From assembly GCA_026122915.1 (NCBI GenBank), contig JAGIXO010000069.1, positions 1 to 8,839 on the forward strand: a DNA stretch of 8,839 bases, in the 5' to 3' direction. The position numbers and the translations under genes were made by a program. Positions within the stretch are counted from its first letter, which is position 1; every line of letters starts with the position of its first letter. This DNA comes from Candidatus Electronema nielsenii (GTDB lineage: Bacteria; Desulfobacterota; Desulfobulbia; Desulfobulbales; Desulfobulbaceae). Of this stretch, positions 1-6,689 are shown piece by piece. The notes beneath the pieces were generated by a model, which made no database searches, was not told the DNA's origin, and saw nothing but the letters and a program-made list of their open reading frames with translations.

Positions 1-828
1 CTCGAAGCCCTTGAAGTCATTATATGTGAAGGCGTGGCACAGCTCGCGCACCCGGTCGGCGCGGAAGTTGAAAAAGACCACCGCATCGCCGTCCGCAATC
101 CGGCCCGCATGATCAAGCACGGTCGGCTGAATAAACTCGTCGGTTTCCCCGCGAGCATAGGCCGCCTCTACCGCTTGCAATGGGTCGCTTGCAAATAAGC
201 CCTGCCCGCCGACCATCGCCCGCCATGCCTTCTCCACCCGATCCCAGCGCGTGTCTCTGTCCATCGCCCAGTAGCGGCCTGAGACAGTCGCCACCTGGCC
301 GCAGCCAGCCTGCTTGATGATCGCCAGAAGCTGCCGCATATAGCCCGCGCCGCTGCTCGGCGGGGTGTCGCGGCCATCCATGAAGCAGTGCAGCTTGGCC
401 TCAATCTTTCGGGCCGCCGCCATTTCCAGCAAAGCCGCCAAATGGCTGAGATGCGAATGCACGCCGCCGTCGGAAAGCAGGCCGCAGAAATGCACCCGGC
501 TGCCTGCGGCTTGCACCTTGTCCAGCACGGCAGTGAGCACCGGATTCTGGGCAAAGTCACCCAGCGCAATGGCTCGGCTGATGCGGGTGAAATCCTGATA
601 CACAATCCGGCCAGCCCCGATGTTGAGATGGCCGACTTCAGAATTGCCCATCTGTCCTTCGGGCAATCCGACCTGGCCGTTATGGGCTGTCAGCGTCGTA
701 TAAGGATACTCGGCGGCCCATTTGTCCATATTCGGTGTGTGAGCCACAGCAACCGCGTTGGTCGGAGAAGCAGGAGCTACGCCCCAGCCGTCGAGTATCG
801 CCAGCACCACAGGCCGTCCCGCTGCCAT
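1..828 (-). CDS. gpmI: 2,3-bisphosphoglycerate-independent phosphoglycerate mutase, C-terminus cut off by the window edge
   Basis: This enzyme interconverts 3- and 2-phosphoglycerate in glycolysis and gluconeogenesis, using two metal ions and a phosphoserine intermediate; it is cytosolic. About 276 of the usual ~510 residues are present. The N-terminal metal site motif ILDGWG (Asp near 13), the catalytic-serine motif GNSEVGHLNIGAG (Ser near 63), and the substrate-binding motifs VHSHLSH, FMDGRDTPP, GRYWAMDRDTRWDR and FNFRADR appear in family order, so the visible part looks intact. Two adjacent ATGs are possible, at 831 and 828. A GGAGG at 840-836 lies 7 bases from the second and only 4 from the first, so 828 is preferred. 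The start overlaps the rsfS stop (TGATG), implying translational coupling. The identification is secure; the rest of the gene lies outside the window. Confidence 0.96.
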   Translation of the reverse strand, partial: MAAGRPVVLAILDGWGVAPASPTNAVAVAHTPNMDKWAAEYPYTTLTAHNGQVGLPEGQMGNSEVGHLNIGAGRIVYQDFTRISRAIALGDFAQNPVLTAVLDKVQAAGSRVHFCGLLSDGGVHSHLSHLAALLEMAAARKIEAKLHCFMDGRDTPPSSGAGYMRQLLAIIKQAGCGQVATVSGRYWAMDRDTRWDRVEKAWRAMVGGQGLFASDPLQAVEAAYARGETDEFIQPTVLDHAGRIADGDAVVFFNFRADRVRELCHAFTYNDFKGFE

Positions 829-1232
829 CATGCACCCTCCTGCTTCTCGGTGATACCTAAGTCCTCCAGCTCTACGCGGGGTGCGTCATGCCATAACCCT
901 TCCAGATCATAGAACGCTCTCTGATCTTTATAGAAAACATGGACCACCACATCGCCGAAATCGAGCAGCACCCAGAGTCCTTCCTGAATACCCTCAGCGT
1001 GCTGACTGCTGATCCGCTTGGAGTTCAGCTCTGACTCAATCGCCTCAGCCAAGCCTTGGACATGGCGGGTGGAACGGCCACTCATAATGATGAAATAATC
1101 CGTAAACGAGGAGCGGCCTCGCATATCCAGCACGGTGATGTCTTCTGCTTTGGTGTCAATGGCGATGCGGGCGCAGACGGCGGCCAGCTCCAGCGCGCCG
1201 TGTTCCCGGTATTCTTTTTTCAGCTGTTGCAT
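828..1232 (-). CDS. rsfS: Ribosome silencing factor RsfS (Iojap family)
   Basis: RsfS binds ribosomal protein uL14 on the large subunit and blocks subunit joining, lowering translation in stationary phase or starvation. The 134-residue product is slightly longer than most bacterial members. It carries the family core: TKAEDITVLDMRG, then SSFTDYFIIMSG and TRHVQGLAEAIE in the first two thirds, followed by GLWVLLDFGDVVVHVF and the closing RAFYDLEGLWHDAPRV segment. The last ~15 residues are a Glu-rich tail. The ATG at 1232 has no good Shine-Dalgarno sequence just upstream (CAACAGACAAT), which is odd for a housekeeping gene, but no better in-frame start is seen. Its stop overlaps the gpmI start, so the two are probably co-transcribed. 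The linkage of rsfS to gpmI is one I know from deltaproteobacterial genomes. Confidence 0.95.
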   Translation of the reverse strand: MQQLKKEYREHGALELAAVCARIAIDTKAEDITVLDMRGRSSFTDYFIIMSGRSTRHVQGLAEAIESELNSKRISSQHAEGIQEGLWVLLDFGDVVVHVFYKDQRAFYDLEGLWHDAPRVELEDLGITEKQEGA

Positions 1233-1322
1233 ATTGTCTGTTGATGTGGATTTTTGGATTTAAAATGCTGAAGCAGCTTTTCTTTGAGATAGCAGCAGTT
1301 GCGTATGGAATACGAATTCATT

Positions 1323-1958
1323 TCAAACTTCAAACAGCTTTTTGAACCATTGCATGAAAACTGCCGCCTGCGGCGAAGCTGGCGAGAGAATGCGTTCTTT
1401 TATCGCATGACGAAGCTGCCTTCCGGGCGGATTCTGCCACGCCAGCCATGTGTGTATTTTTGCTTTGTCGCTGTGGCAGTCTTTGAAGCAAGCTCCCTGC
1501 TCTTTTGCTTGCTGGCAGCTTTGCTCTGTGAATTGCCACAACGCTTTTCCATTCTCCGGCAGGAGAAACTGAAGAAAGGTTTCCAGCATTCCTTGTTCTT
1601 GATTGTCCGGCATCATCCAGACACCAACTTTGATTTCTCCGTGATGAATCAAGCCAGACTGCGGCAGCTGCTCTGGAATATCGGGAAATTTTTCGGTCAA
1701 ACAATTGCGGATGCTTTTCCATCGGTTGGATGGATATTCATCTGCATCAAGAATGATGCCAAGGATTTTTAAGCCAGACGCTTTTAGCTCAATGTTGAGC
1801 AGTTTCCTGTTCAGCTTCTCTTTTCCATTAAACGGCTTGATTTCAACAATACGATTTCCTTGTTTATCTTCCCATGTTACGCCATTCTTTTCGATAAACT
1901 CAGGAAGCACCCATTTCTCGTCGTCACCCTCGACCAAAAGCACCTTTTCATAAATCAT
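1323..1958 (-). CDS. DUF3226 (TOPRIM-like) protein, partner of the upstream ATPase
   Basis: The 211-residue product matches the DUF3226 family pattern, which I recall being grouped with TOPRIM-like proteins. LLVEGDDEK (residues 7-15) supplies the conserved Glu, LGIILDADEYPSNRW (66-80) supplies a DxD pair at 71 and 73, and VWMMPDNQEQGMLETFL (113-129) is the family's characteristic PDN...E segment. The layout E...DxD...E is that of a metal-dependent TOPRIM nuclease fold. The frame stays open to a TTG at 1973, but the ATG at 1958 is the better start: GAGGTG at 1971-1966 lies 7 bases upstream, and this start follows the ATPase stop after a single base (TGAGATG). The tight coupling implies a stoichiometric complex with the ATPase. 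Class 4 OLD/PARIS systems use the same two-gene layout with a different TOPRIM family; nuclease activity and a defence role are inferences. Confidence 0.85.
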   Translation of the reverse strand: MIYEKVLLVEGDDEKWVLPEFIEKNGVTWEDKQGNRIVEIKPFNGKEKLNRKLLNIELKASGLKILGIILDADEYPSNRWKSIRNCLTEKFPDIPEQLPQSGLIHHGEIKVGVWMMPDNQEQGMLETFLQFLLPENGKALWQFTEQSCQQAKEQGACFKDCHSDKAKIHTWLAWQNPPGRQLRHAIKERILSPASPQAAVFMQWFKKLFEV

Positions 1959-1959
1959 C

Positions 1960-3006
1960 TCAACGCACCTCAATATCTCTATTCAGAGCAAGGTGCATTT
2001 CCTCGTTGGTAAATGTTTCCGCTTGCTTTCTATCTTTGTTAATCCGATGAATACGGATTGGCATATCGGCGAATTCATCTTCAACGGCATTATCAGCCAG
2101 CGTTTTCCAGCAGTCGCTGCTGTGCGTTGTGGCAAAAACCTGCACGTTGAGCTTTTTTGCCGTAGCGCAAATCAGTTTCCACATCTTTGACATCACAGTG
2201 TGATGCAGCCCGGTGTCTATTTCGTCAATCAGCAAGGTGCCGTCTTTTGCTCCGACAAGCGATAAAGCAAGGCCAAGCAAACGCCAGATGCCGTCACCAA
2301 AGCTGCCGATAGGAATCCGTTCATCCCACTTGCTGCTTTTGACAAAAAATCCTCCACGAGTATCTTTTTCAGAAAAAGTCTTTCCTCCAACAGGAACAAG
2401 ACGAACAATATCTGGTTCAATAATTCTTATAGCTTCCAGTACAAATTCCTCATCAGGAAGAAGAGATATCATATCAAATAGAGTAATAACTTTCTGTGTA
2501 GTCAGAGAATATGCTGGCACAAATTTTGTATTCTCAGGAGAAAGTAATGTAGGTTTATATTCCCGCTGCGTCATTCCGTCATTTTCAAAAAAAACAACTG
2601 CTTCTTTTTCTTTTTTCTTAACATTGCAAATGATATTAAGCTGTTCTCTGTCATCAGGTGGATACATGTACATAGAATTATCCTTACCCTTCCTGATTGA
2701 AGTCATTAACTGTTCTTCTTTGTCGCTTTGTATTGAAAATACAGATGACGAATCAAATTTGAATCCGTAGAATAAGCTGCGAAAATCTTTCGCCACCCTT
2801 ACTTTTTGTCCATCATTTTCCCCTCTTTGGTTGACAATATCAAGGTAAGCAGAAAATTCTCCTCTCGATTTAAGCAGATGAATCGCTTCAAGAACAGATG
2901 TCTTCCCACAATTATTCGTCCCAACCAGCAGATTGACCTGCCCGACATCATCAATCTTGTATTCAGAGAATCCTCTGAAATTCTTGATCTCAAGCTGTGC
3001 TATCAT
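1960..3006 (-). CDS. OLD-like ABC/AAA ATPase (AAA_15/AAA_21 type)
   Basis: This 348-residue ATPase begins with the SMC/RecF/OLD-like strand MIAQLEIKNFRGF and has Walker A GTNNCGKTS (residues 29-37, Lys35), an ABC-signature-like GSFGDGIWRLLGLA (234-247), Walker B LLIDEID (258-264) with the catalytic Glu, and a switch histidine in ATTHS (292-296). All ATPase elements are therefore intact. There is no C-terminal TOPRIM domain, and that function appears as the next gene (DUF3226). The frame extends to a TTG at 3021, but the ATG at 3006 has an excellent GGGAGG at 3019-3014, 7 bases away. It also overlaps the stop of a 17-codon ORF (TAATG). The middle of the gene (about 2380-2830) is AT-rich compared with topB and gpmI. 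The likely role is a sensor or gate for the TOPRIM partner in phage or plasmid defence. The domain call is firm, the role inferred. Confidence 0.9.
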   Translation of the reverse strand: MIAQLEIKNFRGFSEYKIDDVGQVNLLVGTNNCGKTSVLEAIHLLKSRGEFSAYLDIVNQRGENDGQKVRVAKDFRSLFYGFKFDSSSVFSIQSDKEEQLMTSIRKGKDNSMYMYPPDDREQLNIICNVKKKEKEAVVFFENDGMTQREYKPTLLSPENTKFVPAYSLTTQKVITLFDMISLLPDEEFVLEAIRIIEPDIVRLVPVGGKTFSEKDTRGGFFVKSSKWDERIPIGSFGDGIWRLLGLALSLVGAKDGTLLIDEIDTGLHHTVMSKMWKLICATAKKLNVQVFATTHSSDCWKTLADNAVEDEFADMPIRIHRINKDRKQAETFTNEEMHLALNRDIEVR

Positions 3007-3059
3007 TATAAAACCTCCCAAAGAATTTTCTCATTCCCACGCTTCAGCATGGAAATCAT
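3006..3059 (-). CDS. 17-codon micro-ORF coupled to the ATPase start
   Basis: The reading is ATG to TAA, peptide MISMLKRGNEKILWEVL. Its start lies one base after an upstream TGA (3063-3061), and its TAA shares a base with the ATPase ATG (TAATG). The ATPase Shine-Dalgarno sequence lies inside its last codons. This could be a leader peptide giving translational coupling, or the last codons of a decayed gene. Nothing shows that it is translated, and its own ribosome site is weak. Confidence 0.25.
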   Translation of the reverse strand: MISMLKRGNEKILWEVL

Positions 3060-3060
3060 T

Positions 3061-3135
3061 TCAGCCCAGCTCTTCCTGCACAACCGCCTTCAGCTCCGGC
3101 AGCTTGCTGGTATAAGGTAAAGCCTGTCGCCGCGT
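3061..3135 (-). pseudogene. Possible C-terminal remnant of a HEPN (DUF86-like) toxin gene
   Basis: The frame following the MNT gene reads ALPYTSKLPELKAVVQEELG to a TGA at 3063-3061. It lies in a different frame from MNT and has no start codon. The KLPELK...VV..EL ending resembles the C-terminus of DUF86/HEPN toxins, which normally follow directly after a MNT antitoxin of this type. The resemblance covers fewer than 20 residues, so this is suggestive only. If correct, most of the toxin gene has been deleted. Confidence 0.25.
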
Positions 3136-3425
3136 TACAGCGGCACCGCTTCCTGCATGATCTTTTCTTTCAGATACCAATGCAAGCCGCCCTCAGTCAC
3201 AATGTCAACCTTTCTGCGCAACAGCTCCTGCAACTGAATCAACGCGCCGCCAAGATCAAACATGCTGCGCCCCGGCTCCAGATCAACAAGCAGATCAATA
3301 TCACTCTGCGGCGTTTCTTCCCCCCGGACGACTGAACCGAACAGCCGCAAACGGACAAGCCCATGCTGCCGGGCAATGGCAAGGATATTCTTTTTCTGCT
3401 GCTGTATTCTTTCGAGTTCCGTCAT
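3135..3425 (-). CDS. MNT-type nucleotidyltransferase (MntA-like antitoxin)
   Basis: The 96-residue minimal nucleotidyltransferase has the diagnostic GSVVRGEETPQSDIDLLVD motif at residues 30-48 (GS at 30-31, DxD at 42-44) and a third acidic residue in KVDIV (Asp74). Family members that pair with HEPN toxins act as antitoxins, for example by AMPylating the toxin (MntA/HepT). The usual GSxxRG second-position residue is Val here, a mild departure. The ATG at 3425 starts 6 bases after the topB stop, with GGAG about 11 bases upstream, so it is probably read through from topB. The expected downstream HEPN gene is absent apart from a possible scrap at 3061-3135, which would leave this antitoxin an orphan. 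The family assignment is secure; whether it still has a partner is unknown. Confidence 0.9.
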   Translation of the reverse strand: MTELERIQQQKKNILAIARQHGLVRLRLFGSVVRGEETPQSDIDLLVDLEPGRSMFDLGGALIQLQELLRRKVDIVTEGGLHWYLKEKIMQEAVPL

Positions 3426-3431
3426 AGCATT

Positions 3432-5900
3432 TCACTCCGCTTCCCCGCCCTTTCCCTTTCGCGGCGGAAATTCAAACGTCACTTTGCCTTTCGCATCCAT
3501 GAGAAGATAGGCATCAAAAGGCCGTTTCTTCTTGGAGATGAAGCCCTTGATCAGCTCGGTCTTGCCCTGCGTCAGCAATTGACGGACATGCTCCGGGCTG
3601 ATGGCCCGCTCCAGAATGGTTTTGCCGATGCGCAGCCCCTGCTTCTGGTCGCCGCTCAGAGCAGATGCGGACAAATAGGCCATTGGTGTCTCAAAGACCG
3701 GGGTTTTATCAACCGGCGAGAAGCCGATTGGCTCCTGCTTCTTGATGGCTTCCACGTCAAGGTTGTCTGTGGAATCAGGGAATTGGAATGTCACCTTGCC
3801 GTCTTTCAGAGACACTGAGGCGGTGAAGGGCTTGCCTGCCTTGGAGCGAAAATCACTGTGCGGGCCAATGGTTTCGCCCTTAATCAGGCGGATAATCTCA
3901 TTCTGGCTCATCACCCGTCCACCCAGCACCTTGCGGACCCGCAGCCTGCGGTCTTCCGACTCATAGGCATTGGCGGTCTCAAAGAATCGCCGTCCGTCGA
4001 GCGGAGAAAAGGAAACCTCTGTCCGCACGGATTCGGATTCTGTCCCCTCTTTGACCTTGCCAACGATCTTGCTGGTCTGATCGCGGATTTCCTGCATGAA
4101 CTGCGCACGAGTCATGCTGCCCTTGACGATTTGATTGAGCTTGTACTCCCACTCGCCGGTGAGTTCTGGCGAGGCAAGCACGTCAATGTCGCGTGCTTCT
4201 AAGAGGGCAATCAATTCAAAGGCCTTGCCCGTGGGGATAAGGTCTTTCAGCTCGCGGACTAAATAGGTCTCAGCCAGCAGCTTTTCAATAATCGCCGCTC
4301 GCGTGGCTGGGGTACCAAGGCCGCGCTCTTTCATCGCCTCAGCCAGCTCCTCATCTTCAACTAATTTGCCAGAATGCTCCATTGCCGAGAGCAAGGTGGC
4401 CTCGTTGAAGCGGGGCGGCGGTTTGGTTACCAGCTTCTCTTGCTTGATTTCCGCGCAGAGCACTGGTTGTTTTGCGGGCAGGGCTTCCAAGGTCTTAGCC
4501 TCGCCAGCCGCAGCTTCAGCCCCATAGACCGCCTTCCAGCCAGCCTCAACCAGAATCTTGCCCTCAGTAATAAAGGTCTCGCCTGCAACCACGGAGAGGC
4601 GGCGCGTTTGCGCAAAGACAGCGGACGGGAAGAAGACCGCGAGGAAACGCTGCACGATCATCTGGTAAATCTTCAGCTCCGCGTCGCTCAGGCTGCCGGG
4701 CAGATTGACCGTGGGAATGAGGGCAAAATGGTCGCTGATCTTCTTGTTGTTGAAAATGCGCTTGTTGCTGCGGTTTTTGTCCGGCCAGCCATTTGCCAGA
4801 GCTTCGGCGGCAAAACGGCTTAGCTGCCACTGCCGCTGCTGCGCCAGCACTTCGTTCACCTGCGGCAGATAATCTTCCGGCAGGCAGGAGCTGTCGGTAC
4901 GCGGATAGGTGATCAGCTTGTGCTGCTCATACAAAGCCTGGGCAATACTGAGCGTGTTTTTCGCCGAAAAACCGAAGCGGGAGTTGGCCTCGCGCTGAAG
5001 GGTCGTCAGGTCGTAGAGCATGGACGGAGCCTGGCTGCTCTTCTTACTTTCCTCCGAAACCTTGGCTGACTGGCCCGCGCATTTCTCGGCAATGGCCTTG
5101 GCCCGCGCCTCCTCCCAGATGCGCTTCTTGTTACCGTCTGGGTCTTCTTGGTCTTTCTTGAAGGCGGCATCAATCCACACGCCTTGATACCGCATCGAGC
5201 CGCATTCAAACTGGGCGTGCAGCTCCCAGTAATCCTTGGGCACAAAGGCCAGCCGCTCCTGCTCGCGCTTGACGAGGAGCGAGAGGGTCGGGGTCTGCAC
5301 TCTGCCGCAGGGGGTCTTGCTGAAGCCGCCGTGGCGCGAGTTGTAGCAGGTCAGGGCACGGGTGGCATTGATGCCGATCAGCCAGTCCGCCTCAGAGCGG
5401 CAAAGCGCGGCGTGCTCCAGCGGCACCATTTCCTTGTCCTCGCGCAGATGACGCAGGCCGTCCTTAATCGCGTCCAGAGTCATGGACTGCAGCCAGAGGC
5501 GTCGCACGGTTTTATCCTTCGGCGGCGTAGAAAAGACTTGGCGGAAGATGTATTTGAAGATCAGCTCGCCCTCGCGGCCCGCGTCGCAGGCGTTGATAAT
5601 TACATCAACGTCCTTGCGCTTGAGCAGCTTGCTCAGAGCAGAGAACTGCGGCTTGGCATCAGGCAGCACGGTCAAGGGAAAAATTTCCGGCAGGATAGGC
5701 AGAGTATCTAAGTGCCATTTCTGTAAGGCCGGATCGATCTCCTCTGGGAAGCCAATGGAAACCAAATGGCCAATGGCGTAGGAAACGATAAAGTCGCTGC
5801 CTTCAAAATGCGTTTTCTGCCGATCAAAACTACCGGGCAGGGCCTTGACAATGTCAGCGGCCACGCTGGGCTTTTCGGCGATGATGAGGGTTTTTGGCAT
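3432..5900 (-). CDS. topB: DNA topoisomerase III with two C-terminal topoisomerase repeats
   Basis: This type IA topoisomerase cuts and passes single DNA strands, decatenating replication and recombination intermediates. The N-terminal TOPRIM domain starts PKTLIIAEKPSVA (Glu9) and has NACDAGREGELI with the DxxxE acidic set near 106-112. CGRVQTPTL lies at 198-206, and the catalytic tyrosine is Tyr332 in LITYPRTDSS. The core continues through RFNEATLLSAME, GLGTPATRA and LIPTGKAFELI. The protein has 822 residues, against about 650 for E. coli TopB. The extra length is two C-terminal topoisomerase repeats (beginning near FSPLDGRRFFET and FSPVDKTPVFET, each ending in KVTF.FP), with no Cys4 zinc fingers. 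The ATG at 5900 matches the family start, but its ribosome site is poor. A possible promoter lies just upstream. MNT follows after 6 bases. Confidence 0.96.
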   Translation of the reverse strand: MPKTLIIAEKPSVAADIVKALPGSFDRQKTHFEGSDFIVSYAIGHLVSIGFPEEIDPALQKWHLDTLPILPEIFPLTVLPDAKPQFSALSKLLKRKDVDVIINACDAGREGELIFKYIFRQVFSTPPKDKTVRRLWLQSMTLDAIKDGLRHLREDKEMVPLEHAALCRSEADWLIGINATRALTCYNSRHGGFSKTPCGRVQTPTLSLLVKREQERLAFVPKDYWELHAQFECGSMRYQGVWIDAAFKKDQEDPDGNKKRIWEEARAKAIAEKCAGQSAKVSEESKKSSQAPSMLYDLTTLQREANSRFGFSAKNTLSIAQALYEQHKLITYPRTDSSCLPEDYLPQVNEVLAQQRQWQLSRFAAEALANGWPDKNRSNKRIFNNKKISDHFALIPTVNLPGSLSDAELKIYQMIVQRFLAVFFPSAVFAQTRRLSVVAGETFITEGKILVEAGWKAVYGAEAAAGEAKTLEALPAKQPVLCAEIKQEKLVTKPPPRFNEATLLSAMEHSGKLVEDEELAEAMKERGLGTPATRAAIIEKLLAETYLVRELKDLIPTGKAFELIALLEARDIDVLASPELTGEWEYKLNQIVKGSMTRAQFMQEIRDQTSKIVGKVKEGTESESVRTEVSFSPLDGRRFFETANAYESEDRRLRVRKVLGGRVMSQNEIIRLIKGETIGPHSDFRSKAGKPFTASVSLKDGKVTFQFPDSTDNLDVEAIKKQEPIGFSPVDKTPVFETPMAYLSASALSGDQKQGLRIGKTILERAISPEHVRQLLTQGKTELIKGFISKKKRPFDAYLLMDAKGKVTFEFPPRKGKGGEAE

Positions 5901-5923
5901 GTCTTATTAACTAAATACTAAAA

Positions 5924-5955
5924 ATTATAGGTCGTCATAACGATCTTCTGAAACA
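5924..5955 (-). promoter_or_regulatory. Candidate sigma-70 promoter for topB
   Basis: Read on the minus strand, a perfect TATAAT lies at 5929-5924, overlapping the stop of the upstream membrane-protein gene. About 17 bases further up is only a weak -35 (TTCAGA). Transcription would begin near 5917 and give a very short leader before the topB ATG. The -10 is convincing, the -35 is not. Confidence 0.35.
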
Positions 5956-6488
5956 GGTGTTTTGATGCTTCCATACAAATGAAATTCTGAATCAGGGCCA
6001 TAGTGTATATACATGTTAAAATGATCATTATCAGGATAATAGTATATATAAAATACAGTTCCGCCACTTCCAATATATTTATATTGACAATAATCGTTGT
6101 CATCAATTTTCTTCCATCCATCAAGACACACTGGGCATTTTTTCAATTTAATACATTGAGATCGAATATTTTCTGCTGAATTTCTTAAGAAACCTACAGC
6201 TTGGTTATCAAGTGATTTTAAATAAAAATTACCAGCAGTGCTTACTATCAATAGTATTAGCACTTTCAATATATCGTATAGATAAATACTACTCCTTTCT
6301 ATGAAGAAGAAAATTACATCTAATGTGATAAGAACAAAAGAAATAACAATAAAAAATCTTATACATCCCAAAGATAAATGCAAAGTGAATCCAACTTTAG
6401 GAGGATATATTAGCCATAAAATGATACCAATAATTAAAATAAATTTTTTTGTCGCAATTTTTTTTAAAAAAAGCCTATTATTTTCCAT
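5925..6488 (-). CDS. Unrecognised three-helix membrane protein with a small C-terminal domain
   Basis: I do not recognise this family. The 187-residue product has three predicted membrane segments at about residues 16-29, 41-63 and 71-89, the third starting at YDILKVLILLIVSTAGNFYL. After it comes a soluble region of about 95 residues with four cysteines (112, 118, 121, 134), including a CPVC pair that could bind metal or form disulfides. The region is rich in Tyr and aromatic residues (VFYIYYYP, NMYIHYG) and ends in an acidic tail. Which side of the membrane it faces is not clear. The gene is strikingly AT-rich, with AT-ending codons and A/T runs, unlike the flanking topB and DUF456 genes, which suggests recent acquisition. 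The ATG at 6488 has only a weak purine-rich ribosome site. It stands alone, 24 bases before topB. Confidence 0.7.
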   Translation of the reverse strand: MENNRLFLKKIATKKFILIIGIILWLIYPPKVGFTLHLSLGCIRFFIVISFVLITLDVIFFFIERSSIYLYDILKVLILLIVSTAGNFYLKSLDNQAVGFLRNSAENIRSQCIKLKKCPVCLDGWKKIDDNDYCQYKYIGSGGTVFYIYYYPDNDHFNMYIHYGPDSEFHLYGSIKTPVSEDRYDDL

Positions 6489-6521
6489 GATTAATCTTGC
6501 TCTGATTGCAAAAAATCCTTA

Positions 6522-6644
6522 TTAAATCTGAAAATAACCCATGATTCCGACAAGAAAAATCTTTGCCGCAACTCCACCAAAAAAGGAGTCGCTGCCCGAA
6601 TGTAGAGCCTGCTTGACTGGTTCAAACTTAGAGACTTCCAACAT
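6522..6644 (-). pseudogene. Fragment of a second DUF456 gene (C-terminus only)
   Basis: A 40-codon frame from ATG to TAA contains EPVKQALHSGSDSFFGGVAA and then KIFLVGIMGYFQI. This aligns with the C-terminus of the intact DUF456 protein encoded at 7384-7917 (EQIKQALHSGVGSFLG, GGVAAKMF.AGIM, FQIM). About 23 of the last 33 residues are identical, with two short deletions. The first seven codons are unrelated and there is no Shine-Dalgarno sequence, so it is most likely a truncated, drifting duplicate rather than an expressed gene. The homology is visible at DNA level, for example CAGGCTCT.CATTC.GG in both copies. Confidence 0.75.
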
Positions 6645-6655
6645 GTCAATGCTTG

Positions 6656-6683
6656 TTGACTGACAAACGCACGTGCCTATAAT
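6656..6683 (+). promoter_or_regulatory. Near-consensus plus-strand promoter with a palindrome in its spacer
   Basis: TTGACT at 6656-6661 and TATAAT at 6678-6683 are separated by 16 bases, an 11-of-12 match to the sigma-70 consensus. An 8-base perfect palindrome, GCACGTGC (6669-6676), fills the spacer and could be an operator. It points right, against every protein gene in the window, so it would drive only a non-coding transcript starting near 6690 or antisense RNA into DUF2442. Confidence 0.4.
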
Positions 6684-6689
6684 TTGCCT

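Noticed and set aside
388..912. Plus-strand open frame of 174 codons
   Set aside because: Antisense to gpmI and rsfS, whose family motifs are unmistakable; the translation looks like no known protein.
2213..2770. Plus-strand open frame of 185 codons
   Set aside because: Antisense to the ATPase gene, Ser-rich as expected from the opposite strand, with no recognisable motif.
5148..5711. Plus-strand open frame of 187 codons
   Set aside because: Antisense shadow of topB, covering its conserved TOPRIM region.
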